Positions 52,400-60,690 of a stretch of 64,000 nucleotides of DNA are shown here, piece after piece. The notes beneath the pieces were generated by a model. It did not search any database, was not told the DNA's origin, and worked only from the letters and a program-made list of their open reading frames with translations. The position numbers were made by a program, and so were the translations under genes. The DNA comes from JBHYDC01 sp051861205 (lineage in GTDB: Bacteria; Pseudomonadota; Alphaproteobacteria; Rhizobiales; Pleomorphomonadaceae), in NCBI GenBank assembly GCA_051861205.1, contig JBHYDC010000003.1, forward strand, positions 62,001 through 126,000. The letters are read 5' to 3'. Position 1 is the stretch's first letter, and each line of letters begins with the position of its first letter.

Positions 52400-53711
52400 G
52401 GGCGCGGCGCGGCGCGCCATCGCCGATTTCCAGTCCGACACCGCCGAGCTGATCGGCGCGCCGGTTCCCTTCATCGCGCGCGCGACCTTGCACACGATCA
52501 CGGTGATGATCGCGGTGCTCATCATTCTGGCGGCCGTCGTGCCGGTGGACCGGGTGGTGAAGGCGCGCGGGCGGATCGTGAGTGAAGCGCCGACGATGCT
52601 GGTGCAGCCGCTCGATATCGCCATCATCAGGCAGATCAATGTTCGCGCCGGCGAGATCGTGAAGAAGGGAACGCTGCTGGCGGCCCTCGACCCGACCTTC
52701 TCGACGGCCGATTACACCCGGCTGATGCAGCAGCGCGCGAGCCTGACACAGGAAGTGGCGCGGCTGCAGGCCGAATTCGACGGCAGCCTCTATATGCCCC
52801 CGGCGGACGACCCCTGGGCGCGCGTACAAACCGCGCTCTACGAGGCGCGCAAGGCCGAATACAGCGCCGCATTGGCCCGCTTCGACGAGAAGATCGCGGC
52901 AACAGAGCAGACGATCGCCCGCATGCGGCACGACCTGACCTATTTCACCGAACGGCTGGCCCTTTACGCCGAAGTGGAGGGAATGCGCTCGGCACTGGAG
53001 AAGAAGCAGGTCGGCTCCAAGCTTTCCAAGCTGGTGGCCTCCGACAGCCGCATCGAAATGGAGCGCAACGTTTCCACAACCAGCGGCAACATTCTGGCAA
53101 CCGGCCACGAGTTGGAAGCGCTGCGGGCCGAGCGGATCATGTATGAACGTGGCCGATCGGCGGAGGTGGCGCGGGCGCTGGCGGACCGGCGCGGGGCGCT
53201 GGAGCAGATCCGGGAGGAAACCGCCAAGGCCGACAAGCGCCGCCAACTCGTGGAGTTGCGCGCGGTCGAGGACGCCGTGGTGCTGCAAGTCGGCCAGTTT
53301 TCCGTGGGGTCGGTGGTGCAGCCGGCCGAAAAGCTCTTCACACTGGTGCCGATCGAAACCAAGCTGGAAGTGGACGCCGAAATCGAGGCGCGCGATCAAG
53401 GCTCGGTGCAGGTGGGCGACGCCGTGGAGTTGAAGCTCGACGCTTGGCCCTTCGTGGAACATGGCGCGGTGAAGGGCACCGTGCGCTCGATCAGCGCCGA
53501 CAGCTTCACGCCGAAGGACGGGGCGGGCAAGGCCTACTACATCGCCAAGGTGGAGATCACCAAGGCGGAACTTCGCAAGGTTCCCAAAGACTTCCGCATG
53601 ATCCCCGGCATGCCGCTGACGGCGGACATCGCGGTGGGCACGCATACCATGCTGGCCTATATGCTGGATGGCGCTCTGAAGACCGTGGACGAGGGGATGA
53701 CCGAGCCATGA
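52362..53711 (+). CDS. HlyD-family type I secretion periplasmic adaptor
   Basis: A 449-residue membrane-fusion protein: cytoplasmic N-terminus, one membrane segment (LHTITVMIAVLIILAAVVP, about 45-63), a lipoyl half (VSEAPTMLVQPLDIAIIRQINV ... GEIVKKGTLLAALDPTFSTADY), a long coiled-coil hairpin (about 120-300) and a beta-barrel end (EVDAEIEARDQGSVQVGDAV ... DFRMIPGMPLTADIAVG). AAGGA precedes ATG 52362. It overlaps the exporter start-side and the Sel1 gene, giving a tightly coupled three-gene unit. Confidence 0.93.
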   Translation: MTARSQTLSATDEGAARRAIADFQSDTAELIGAPVPFIARATLHTITVMIAVLIILAAVVPVDRVVKARGRIVSEAPTMLVQPLDIAIIRQINVRAGEIVKKGTLLAALDPTFSTADYTRLMQQRASLTQEVARLQAEFDGSLYMPPADDPWARVQTALYEARKAEYSAALARFDEKIAATEQTIARMRHDLTYFTERLALYAEVEGMRSALEKKQVGSKLSKLVASDSRIEMERNVSTTSGNILATGHELEALRAERIMYERGRSAEVARALADRRGALEQIREETAKADKRRQLVELRAVEDAVVLQVGQFSVGSVVQPAEKLFTLVPIETKLEVDAEIEARDQGSVQVGDAVELKLDAWPFVEHGAVKGTVRSISADSFTPKDGAGKAYYIAKVEITKAELRKVPKDFRMIPGMPLTADIAVGTHTMLAYMLDGALKTVDEGMTEP

Positions 53712-55180
53712 TCGCAAGCGGCCTGTTTCGTCCTCTTGCAGCGGTCGGCGGAAACGTGTGGCGCCGGCTGTTTTCGAGTACGGAAAAAGCCCGCCGCCTG
53801 GGCGAGGCCGCGCTGGCCAACGGCCGGGCGGACCTTGCGGCGCCGCTGCTTTTAAAATCGGCACGGACCGGCAACCGGGAGGCCGCGTTTCAGCTCGGGC
53901 TGCTCTATCTCGGCGGTAACGGCGTGGCCGCAAACCCGGCCGACGCGGCTGCATGGTTCCGCACGGCGGCCGCGACCGGGCATTCAAAAGCAGCCGCGCG
54001 GCTGGCAGGACTGCTGCTGGCTGGCACCGGCGCGGGGGCTGCGGCCAGCGACAGAGGTTCGCTCAAGGCGCTCTTCCCGAACGGCACCACCGTTGCGGCG
54101 GACCCCGAGGAGGCGCGCCGCTTCGCGCGGATGGCGGCGGAAGACGGCGATCTCGACGGGGCGGCGACACTGGGTTACGCGCTGGCGGCGGGGCTCGGCG
54201 GGCCGCCTGATCCGAAGGAATCGGCGATCTGGTATCGCAAGGCCGCGGAGGCCGGCAACGTCGAAGCCGCGCTTGGCCTTGGGACGCTTTTGGCGGGCGG
54301 TCATCTCGGCTCGCCCGACCATGGCGAGGCGAAAGCGTGGTTTGAGAAGGCGGCGGAGGCCGGCAATCCGACGGCGCTGATGTCGCTCGGCGCGCTCCAC
54401 ATGTTCGGGCTCGGGGTCGAGATCGACACGGAAGCGGCAGCCCATTGGCTGATGAAGGCGGCGGAGCGCGGCAACGCCCAGGCAATGCGCCATCTCGGCC
54501 AGCTTCTCGTCGAAGGCCGTGGCATTCCGCGCGATCTGGAACGGGCGGAAAAGCTGATGCGCGCGGCCGCGACACGCGGCGACGCGGAAGCGATGGCGCG
54601 GCTCGGCGACCTCTTTTCACGCGGGATCGGCCGACCGATCGATACCGCCGAGGCCGCGCGCTGGTATCGCTCGGCGGCAGCCAAGGGCCACGCGGGCGCC
54701 CGTCAGAACCTTGCACAGATGACGCTGGTGCCGCGCGGGGCCCCGCGCGAGACGGTGACGCCGGAACCACCCGAACGCTCGCCCTTGCACGCCAAGGCCG
54801 AGGCCGGCGACATCCAGGCGCAGGTGGATCTCGGCGTCGCCTATGCCACGGGAACGGGCATTCCGGCCGATCCGGCGCAAGCCGCGCTGTGGTGGTCGCG
54901 TGCGGCGACGGCGGGGAGCACCATCGCCATGGTCAACCTCGGCCGATTTTTGATCCGTGGCTTCGGCGTTGAAAAAGACCTGGAGGCTGGCCGCAAGTGC
55001 CTCGAAAAGGCGCTCGCCAGCGGCGAACTTGCGGCGGCGGTGGCGCTTGGCGAGTATCATGCGTTTTTTGCCGTTCACGCTGATCTCGCACTTGCGAGAG
55101 ATTATCTTGCGCGCGCGGCCGATGCGGGGGATGAAAGAGCTCGCAATCTTTTGCGAGAAATTGCCACCCGAACCGGTTGA
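53708..55180 (+). CDS. Sel1-like repeat (SLR) protein
   Basis: A 490-residue protein built almost entirely of Sel1-like helical repeats. About ten units follow the pattern A..LG.lY..G.gv..d...A..W...AA..G, for example AAFQLGLLYLGGNGVAANPA and ALMSLGALHMFGLGVEIDTE. SLR proteins are scaffolds or adaptors; some take part in exopolysaccharide or secretion control. There is no clear signal peptide (MIASGLFRPLAAVGGNVWRR), though the N-terminus is mildly hydrophobic. Its ATG overlaps the hlyD stop, so it is probably part of the secretion system. The next gene, UDP-xylose synthase, follows after 22 bases. Confidence 0.88.
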   Translation: MIASGLFRPLAAVGGNVWRRLFSSTEKARRLGEAALANGRADLAAPLLLKSARTGNREAAFQLGLLYLGGNGVAANPADAAAWFRTAAATGHSKAAARLAGLLLAGTGAGAAASDRGSLKALFPNGTTVAADPEEARRFARMAAEDGDLDGAATLGYALAAGLGGPPDPKESAIWYRKAAEAGNVEAALGLGTLLAGGHLGSPDHGEAKAWFEKAAEAGNPTALMSLGALHMFGLGVEIDTEAAAHWLMKAAERGNAQAMRHLGQLLVEGRGIPRDLERAEKLMRAAATRGDAEAMARLGDLFSRGIGRPIDTAEAARWYRSAAAKGHAGARQNLAQMTLVPRGAPRETVTPEPPERSPLHAKAEAGDIQAQVDLGVAYATGTGIPADPAQAALWWSRAATAGSTIAMVNLGRFLIRGFGVEKDLEAGRKCLEKALASGELAAAVALGEYHAFFAVHADLALARDYLARAADAGDERARNLLREIATRTG

Positions 55181-55202
55181 TCATTCATATAGGATTTTTA
55201 CT

Positions 55203-56180
55203 ATGACACTTATCAACGCTTCGTCGCTCTTTCCAAGCCGCGTTCTTGTGACAGGTGGCGCCGGCTTCATCGGTTCGCATCTTTGCGACCGGCTGGTCGC
55301 ACAGGGATCAGAGGTGCTCTGTGTCGACAATTTCTACACCGGCACCCGGGCGAACATCGATCATCTCCTCGACAACCGGCACTTCGAACTGATGCGCCAC
55401 GACGTGACATGGCCGCTCTATGTGGAGGTGGACCAGATCTTCAACCTCGCCTGTCCGGCTTCTCCGGTACATTACCAGTTCGACCCGGTGCAGACGACGA
55501 AGACCAGCGTGCTCGGGGCGGTCAACATTCTCGGGCTTGCCAAGCGCTTGCGGATCCCGGTGTTGCAGGCATCCACTTCCGAAGTCTATGGCGACCCATC
55601 GGTACATCCGCAGCCGGAAAGCTATTGGGGCAACGTCAACCCGATCGGTCCGCGCTCGTGCTACGACGAGGGCAAGCGCTGCGCCGAAACTCTGTTCTTC
55701 GATTATCGCCGCCAACATAATGTGGGGATCAAAGTGGTCCGGATCTTCAATACCTATGGGCCGCGCATGCACCCCAACGACGGGCGGGTAGTGTCCAATT
55801 TCATCATGCAGGCGCTTCGGGGCGAGGACATCACACTCTATGGCGAAGGCACGCAGACCCGCTCGTTCTGCTATGTCGACGATCTCGTCGAGGGCATGTT
55901 GCGCATGATGGCGACGCCAGACGAGGTGACCGGGCCGATCAACCTTGGCAACCCCGGCGAGTTTACGATGCGGGAATTGGCGGAACTGGTGAAGGATCTC
56001 ACCGGGTCGGCTTCCAAGCTGGTGCACAAGCCGCTGCCGCAAGACGACCCGAAGCAGAGAAAGCCGATCATTGCCGAAGCCAAGTCAACGCTTGGCTGGG
56101 AACCGACGGTGTCGCTACGGGAGGGTCTGGCCCGAACGATCGCCTATTTCGAGGGCGTGATCGCCCGGGCGGCGGCATAG
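55203..56180 (+). CDS. UDP-glucuronate decarboxylase / UDP-xylose synthase
   Basis: A 325-residue extended SDR converting UDP-glucuronate to UDP-xylose. NAD motif VLVTGGAGFIGSHLCDRL, CVDNFYTGTRANI, catalytic Thr/Ser and the Tyr-x-x-x-Lys in ASTSEVYGDP and SCYDEGKRCAE, and substrate-binding RIFNTYGPRMHPNDGRVVSN, which is diagnostic of UXS enzymes. AGGA precedes ATG 55203. It suggests that the neighbouring secretion genes serve a xylose-containing polysaccharide or glycoprotein. Confidence 0.93.
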   Translation: MTLINASSLFPSRVLVTGGAGFIGSHLCDRLVAQGSEVLCVDNFYTGTRANIDHLLDNRHFELMRHDVTWPLYVEVDQIFNLACPASPVHYQFDPVQTTKTSVLGAVNILGLAKRLRIPVLQASTSEVYGDPSVHPQPESYWGNVNPIGPRSCYDEGKRCAETLFFDYRRQHNVGIKVVRIFNTYGPRMHPNDGRVVSNFIMQALRGEDITLYGEGTQTRSFCYVDDLVEGMLRMMATPDEVTGPINLGNPGEFTMRELAELVKDLTGSASKLVHKPLPQDDPKQRKPIIAEAKSTLGWEPTVSLREGLARTIAYFEGVIARAAA

Positions 56181-56314
56181 CCGCCGAGGTTCCAAACGCG
56201 GCCGCACGCGGGTGCGGTCGGTGACGGTTATGGTGGAACTGGTGGCCTGAGGGGCGGAACCTCGGGGGCCTCTCGCGCGTCGTAAAGCGAGGGCGAAACC
56301 AGGAGAGCCGCGCG

Positions 56315-56812
56315 ATGGAAACCAAGACCGGGCCAGAGGCCAAGACCAAAATCTGGGACATGATCAATACCATCAAAGTGGCGATGATGGCGACCCACGC
56401 CGGCGGCGAGCATATGCACGCCCGGCCGATGGTGGCGGCCCAGACCGAATTCGACGGTGAGCTTTGGTTCTTCACCGATCGCCGGTCTCGCAAGGTCGAC
56501 GAACTCGGCGAGACCGGCCGCGTGCTCCTGACTTATGCCGATTGGGACAGCCAGACCTACGTGTCCGTGGATGGGGTGGCCGAAGTCGTGGACGACCGCG
56601 CAAAGATCGCCGAATTGTGGACGGAAGCCATGCGCACCTGGTTCCCGCAGGGGCAGGACGATCCCAACATCGCACTTTTGAAGGTGCGGGCCGATAGCGC
56701 GGAGTATTGGGACGCCCCGTCATCGACCATGGTGCATGCCTATAACTTCCTGAAAGCCGTGACCACGGGCAGGCGCCCGGCACCGGCGGAAACGGGGCGG
56801 GTTCTGTTTTAA
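56315..56812 (+). CDS. Pyridoxamine 5'-phosphate oxidase-like (general stress protein 26) protein
   Basis: A 165-residue split-barrel flavin-binding-fold protein. Typical stretches: IWDMINTIKVAMMATH, HARPMVAAQTEFDGELWFFTDRRSRKVDEL and VSVDGVAEVVDDRAKIAELWTE. These resemble Bacillus GSP26-like proteins, which bind FMN/FAD; it is not a true PdxH. GGAG lies 8 bases before the ATG. It may serve in oxidative stress. Confidence 0.87.
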   Translation: METKTGPEAKTKIWDMINTIKVAMMATHAGGEHMHARPMVAAQTEFDGELWFFTDRRSRKVDELGETGRVLLTYADWDSQTYVSVDGVAEVVDDRAKIAELWTEAMRTWFPQGQDDPNIALLKVRADSAEYWDAPSSTMVHAYNFLKAVTTGRRPAPAETGRVLF

Positions 56813-56843
56813 AGCGGGGGCGCAAGACGGGGAGGACCCGGCG

Positions 56844-57155
56844 ATGAGAAGAGCGCTTCTGGCGGCGACGATCGCCGCGTTAACGCCCTTCCAGGCAAGC
56901 GCGCAGGCACCGCAGACCGTGCCAGAGGCCGACCCTTGCGTGAAGGGCCGGACCGGCGACGGCTCGCCCTGCGGGACTTTGAGCGAGAAGCTGAACGAGA
57001 CCGGTGGCATCATCCGGCCGCCGGCGGGCATGGATCCGGAGATCAGCCAGCAAGCTCCCGATCCTGATCCCGGTACGACGCCGGTGATCCCGCCAGGACA
57101 GTTGCCGCCGCAGCAACTGGGATCGGACGAGGACAGTCTGGCCGTTCCAAAGTGA
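56844..57155 (+). CDS. Small secreted proline-rich protein of unknown function
   Basis: A 103-residue protein with a signal peptide (MRRALLAATIAALTPFQASA / QAPQ), two cysteines close together (DPCVKGRTGDGSPCGTL) and a proline-rich C-terminus (PDPDPGTTPVIPPGQLPPQQ). Probably periplasmic or surface-exposed with one disulphide. Strong GGGGAGGA site before the ATG, 31 bases after the PPOX-like gene. I recognise no family. Confidence 0.75.
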   Translation: MRRALLAATIAALTPFQASAQAPQTVPEADPCVKGRTGDGSPCGTLSEKLNETGGIIRPPAGMDPEISQQAPDPDPGTTPVIPPGQLPPQQLGSDEDSLAVPK

Positions 57156-57322
57156 AAGCGGGTATGAGATTTAATTCTTCGTTAAGGTAAACGCGTCGTA
57201 ACGAGCTACGATTGCCTTTTCGACGCATCGAATTTAACCACAGTTGCGATTAGTGAGATGATTTAAGCGAGATTAACTATACCAGTGATGGCGATGGTCT
57301 AAATTGAAGCCTCATTGAAGAG

Positions 57323-57345
57323 GGTGCCTCCATCCGCGAGGCACC
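57323..57345 (+). promoter_or_regulatory. Leader hairpin upstream of the carrier-protein operon
   Basis: GGTGCCTC and GAGGCACC form a perfect 8-bp stem around a 7-base loop, ending 21 bases before the carrier protein ATG. It lies in an AT-rich 211-base gap (57156-57366) that should also contain the promoter. A later GAGGTGC (57356-57362), near the ribosome binding site, could compete for the left arm. Confidence 0.4.
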
Positions 57346-57366
57346 AGCATGCGATGAGGTGCTTCG

Positions 57367-57618
57367 ATGACCGTTTCCGTGAGAGATCTGCTCGCAAGCC
57401 ATGGCGGACTGTCGGGCGACGTGGCCGATCTTGCCGCCGACGCCGATCTTTATGCCGCCGGCCTCTCCTCCTTCGCCTCCGTTCAATTGATGCTGGCGCT
57501 GGAAGACGCGTTCGACGTGGAGTTTCCCGACCGGATGCTGAACCGGCGGTCGTTTCAGACCATCGCTGCGATCGAAGCCTGCGTGGCTGAGCTGACCGCC
57601 GACCGAAAGGCCGCGTGA
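57367..57618 (+). CDS. Acyl carrier protein dedicated to an amino acid:[CP] ligase
   Basis: An 83-residue phosphopantetheine carrier protein. The attachment Ser is S35 in DLYAAGLSSFASVQLMLALE, followed by EDAFDVEFPDRML, the usual helix II/III arrangement. The GLSSFASV motif differs from fatty-acid ACP (DSLD) and matches the carrier proteins partnered with amino acid:[CP] ligases of Bradyrhizobium. It is first in a coupled set; its stop overlaps the next start by one base (TGATG). It should carry an activated small amino acid as a thioester. Confidence 0.9.
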   Translation: MTVSVRDLLASHGGLSGDVADLAADADLYAAGLSSFASVQLMLALEDAFDVEFPDRMLNRRSFQTIAAIEACVAELTADRKAA

Positions 57619-58799
57619 TGAACGCCCCCCTGACGGCAATCGGAAGCCGCCTCGCCGATCGGGCGCGGCGGGCGGCGGCCGTGGCGGCGACCTTCGCGGA
57701 TGCGGTGGACGCCGAAGGCCGTTTCCCCCGCGAGGCGATCGAAGCCCTGCGTGCCGAGCGGCTGCTTGGCATCATGATGCCGGTGGAACTTGGCGGCGAG
57801 GGCGCTTCGACGCGTGAGATCGCCGACGTCGCTGCGATCCTTGGCGCGGCCTGCGCGGCCTCGGCGATGGTGTTCGCGATGCACCAGATCAAGGTGTCGA
57901 GCCTTGTCGAGCACGGACAGGAGAGCGACTGGCACCGCGCGTTCATGCGCCGGGTTGCGGGCGAGCAATTGCTGATCGCCTCGGCGACGACCGAAGCGGG
58001 CATCGGCGGCAATATGCGCAATTCGCTCTGCGCGATCGAGGTGACGGACGGATTTTTCCGGCTTGGCAAGGACGCGAGCGTGATTTCCTACGCCCGCGAG
58101 GCCGACGCGATCATGGTGACGTCGCGCGCCCATGAGGCGGCGCCGACAACTGATCAGGTGATGACCGTCGTCTTGAAGCACCAGTTTACGCTGGAGAAGA
58201 CCCACGACTGGAACACCATGGGCATGCGCGGAACGTGCTCGGAAGGGTTCCGGTTCGAAAGCGAGGGCGACGCAGCGCAGATCGTGCCGAAGCCCTTCGC
58301 GGAAATCGCGGCGCAGTCGATGCTGGCCAACGCGCATCTGCTGTGGGGCGGCCTTTGGTACGGCATCGCGGCGGATGCGGTGGCGCGGGCGCAGGCATTT
58401 CTGAAGGCCGAGGCGAGGCGAATGCCGAACCAGACCCCGCCCGGCGCCGTGGCCCTGGCGGGCGCAATGGCGACGCTGCAAATGCTGCGCTCGACGCTTC
58501 TCGTCTCGATCGAGAAATACGAAGCGGCCAAAGGCGAGCCGGACGTGTTGTCGTCGGTTTCGTTCGGCGCCTCGATCAATCTTCTGAAGGTTTCCATGTC
58601 TCAAAAGATCCTTGAGATCGTTGAGACGTGTCTGCGGATCTGCGGCATTGCCGGATACAAGAACGGCACGCCCTATAGCCTTGGCCGGCACCTGCGCGAT
58701 GCGCATTCGGCCGAACTCATGGTCTCCAACGACCGCATTCTCATGAATACCGCCAGCCTGGTTCTGATGGCCCGGCCGGACATGAGCCTGATGGGGTAA
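57618..58799 (+). CDS. Acyl-CoA dehydrogenase family flavoprotein
   Basis: A 393-residue FAD enzyme with the acyl-CoA dehydrogenase fold. The N-terminal helices include LLGIMMPVELGGEGASTREIADVAA; the flavin region has SATTEAGIGGNMRNS and NTMGMRGTCSEGF; the C-terminal bundle includes ETCLRICGIAGYKNGTPY and GRHLRDAHSAELMVSNDRI. Placement directly after the carrier protein suggests it oxidises the carrier-bound aminoacyl group rather than an acyl-CoA, as flavoprotein dehydrogenases do in pyrrolyl-carrier pathways; this is inference. Six bases to the ligase gene. Confidence 0.88.
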   Translation: MNAPLTAIGSRLADRARRAAAVAATFADAVDAEGRFPREAIEALRAERLLGIMMPVELGGEGASTREIADVAAILGAACAASAMVFAMHQIKVSSLVEHGQESDWHRAFMRRVAGEQLLIASATTEAGIGGNMRNSLCAIEVTDGFFRLGKDASVISYAREADAIMVTSRAHEAAPTTDQVMTVVLKHQFTLEKTHDWNTMGMRGTCSEGFRFESEGDAAQIVPKPFAEIAAQSMLANAHLLWGGLWYGIAADAVARAQAFLKAEARRMPNQTPPGAVALAGAMATLQMLRSTLLVSIEKYEAAKGEPDVLSSVSFGASINLLKVSMSQKILEIVETCLRICGIAGYKNGTPYSLGRHLRDAHSAELMVSNDRILMNTASLVLMARPDMSLMG

Positions 58800-58804
58800 C
58801 GCGC

Positions 58805-59719
58805 ATGGATATGGCTGCTGGACTGCTGGACAAGCTGTTCGCCTCCGGTCTCCTGGTGGAAACGGGGGTTCAAGGGCTCTATGGCCGCTCGGGCGTGTTC
58901 GAAGACGTGATCACGCGCTTTGACGCGCTGGTGACGGGCTTCGGAGCGGACGAAGGTGCTGAGGTGCTGAGGTTTCCGCCCGCGATGAACCGGAGTTGGT
59001 TCGAGCGGTCGGGCTATCTGAAGAGCTTTCCGCAGCTCGCCGGAACCGTGCACGCTTTTTGCGGCAACGACCACGACCACGCGGCGCTGCTGGAATGCCT
59101 TGGCGCGGGCGAGGACTGGACCGATGGGCAAAAGGCGACCGACGTGGTGCTGACCCCGGCGGCCTGCTACCCGCTCTACCCCATCATCGCGCGGCGGGGG
59201 CCGATGCCGGCGGAGGGTGTGCTGTTCGACCTGCAATCCTATTGCTTCCGCCGCGAGCCTTCGAATGAGCCGACGCGGATGCAGATGTTCCGCATGCGCG
59301 AATATGTGCGGGCCGGCACGTCTGAGCAGGTGGTCGCTTTCCGTCAGATGTGGCTGGACCGCGGACAGGCCCTGATTGCGGCGCTGGAACTGCCGTTCAC
59401 GGTGGACGTTGCGAACGATCCCTTCTTCGGGCGCGCGGGCCGGATGATGAAGAACAACCAGCGCGACCAGGGGCTGAAGTTCGAGCTACTCGTGCCGGTG
59501 AATTCGGTGGAAAGCCCGACGGCCTGCCTGTCGTTCAACTATCATCAGGACCATTTCGGCAAGACCTGGGACATCAAGACCGCCGAGGGCGAGACCGCGC
59601 ACACCGCTTGCGTGGGCTTCGGGTTGGAACGGGTGGCGCTCGCCCTCTTCCGGCATCATGGGCTGGACGTGACGGCTTGGCCGGCGGGGGTTCGCCGCGC
59701 GCTATGGGGCGCGGCGTGA
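58805..59719 (+). CDS. Amino acid:[carrier protein] ligase (class II aminoacyl-tRNA synthetase homologue)
   Basis: A 304-residue relative of atypical seryl-tRNA synthetases that lacks the tRNA-binding arm. It activates an amino acid with ATP and loads it onto a carrier protein's phosphopantetheine. Class II motif 2 is seen in FRREPSNEPTRMQMFRMREY and motif 3 in GFGLERVALAL. C121, E166 and C269 have exactly the spacing (45 and 103 residues) of the zinc ligands reported for the Bradyrhizobium enzyme Bll0957. Known members prefer glycine or alanine. The carrier protein is encoded two genes upstream. The start of the DUF1839 gene overlaps its stop. Confidence 0.93.
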   Translation: MDMAAGLLDKLFASGLLVETGVQGLYGRSGVFEDVITRFDALVTGFGADEGAEVLRFPPAMNRSWFERSGYLKSFPQLAGTVHAFCGNDHDHAALLECLGAGEDWTDGQKATDVVLTPAACYPLYPIIARRGPMPAEGVLFDLQSYCFRREPSNEPTRMQMFRMREYVRAGTSEQVVAFRQMWLDRGQALIAALELPFTVDVANDPFFGRAGRMMKNNQRDQGLKFELLVPVNSVESPTACLSFNYHQDHFGKTWDIKTAEGETAHTACVGFGLERVALALFRHHGLDVTAWPAGVRRALWGAA

Positions 59720-60687
59720 GCGCGCTTCAAGCCGAGACGGCAACGGCGGTGTTCGCAGGGCTGGACCCGGCGCGCTACCGGCCGCACGCGCTCCACGGCA
59801 GCGACCGGATCTGGCCCGAGACAAATTGCTCGGTCGACCTTTGGATCGAGGTGATCGCGGCGCTCGGTCTGGAGCCGGCGGCGGCGATGGGCTTTACCGT
59901 GACGATGGACTTTGAGGGCGACCAATTCTCGTTCTTCAAGATCCCGCCCGAGGATATGGAAAGCCTTTATGGCCTCAGACTCGGCGAGCTTGCGATTTTT
60001 GACGCACCCGAACGCCATGCCGCCGAGCAGGTTGGACGAGGCCGGCTCGTGCTGATGGAGGTAGACGGCTTCCACCTTCCTGATACGCGGGGAGTGTCCT
60101 ACCGGACAGAGCATGGCAAGACGACGGTCGGGATCAACCGCATCGATCTGGATGCGGGGCGCATGGAGTATTTCCACAACGGCGGCTATCACGCGCTGGC
60201 GGGCGAGGATTTCGCCGGCGTGTTCCAGCTCGAAAGCCGCACGGCCGAGAGGCCGTTTTTGCCCTATACCGAGTTCGTGAAAATCGGCCGGGCCCCCGGC
60301 GGCGACGTCAGGGCCAAGGCCGAGGCGTTGTTTGCCCGGCATTGGGCGCGGCGGCCGGCGGATAACCCGGTCCGGGCGTTTCAGGGACGGTTCGCGGCGC
60401 AGGCGGTAGCGCTTTATGAGCGGCCGGCGTTCTTTCACAAATACGCCTTCAACACGCTGCGCCAGCTTGGCGCGAACTTCGAGTTGATGGCAGCGGGGCT
60501 CGATTTCTTGGGTGCTACGGATGCGGCCGTTCCAGCGCTGGCGATCGCGGAAGGGGCGAAAACCGTTCAGTTTCAGCTTGCACGCGCAGTGGCACGGCAG
60601 CGGGCGGAGGCCTTGCCGGCGATGCTGGCGGGCGCGGCGGATGCCTGGGATCTGACGATGGAGCGGCTGAACCGCCGCTTCGGGTGA
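59716..60687 (+). CDS. DUF1839 family protein
   Basis: A 323-residue protein of the DUF1839 family, known mainly from neighbourhoods of amino acid:[CP] ligases. Features: CSVDLWIEVIAALGLEPAAA, DFEGDQFSFFKIPPEDMESLYG, VLMEVDGFHLPDT, TTVGINRIDLDAGRMEYFHNGGY. The middle resembles a papain-like or butirosin-H-like acyl-transfer fold, so it may take the aminoacyl group from the carrier, but I cannot assign catalytic residues with confidence. GTG 59716 (GGGG six bases upstream, overlapping TGA) is chosen; ATG 59704 is an alternative. The stop is 3 bases before the next ATG. Confidence 0.85.
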   Translation: MSALQAETATAVFAGLDPARYRPHALHGSDRIWPETNCSVDLWIEVIAALGLEPAAAMGFTVTMDFEGDQFSFFKIPPEDMESLYGLRLGELAIFDAPERHAAEQVGRGRLVLMEVDGFHLPDTRGVSYRTEHGKTTVGINRIDLDAGRMEYFHNGGYHALAGEDFAGVFQLESRTAERPFLPYTEFVKIGRAPGGDVRAKAEALFARHWARRPADNPVRAFQGRFAAQAVALYERPAFFHKYAFNTLRQLGANFELMAAGLDFLGATDAAVPALAIAEGAKTVQFQLARAVARQRAEALPAMLAGAADAWDLTMERLNRRFG

Positions 60688-60690
60688 CGT

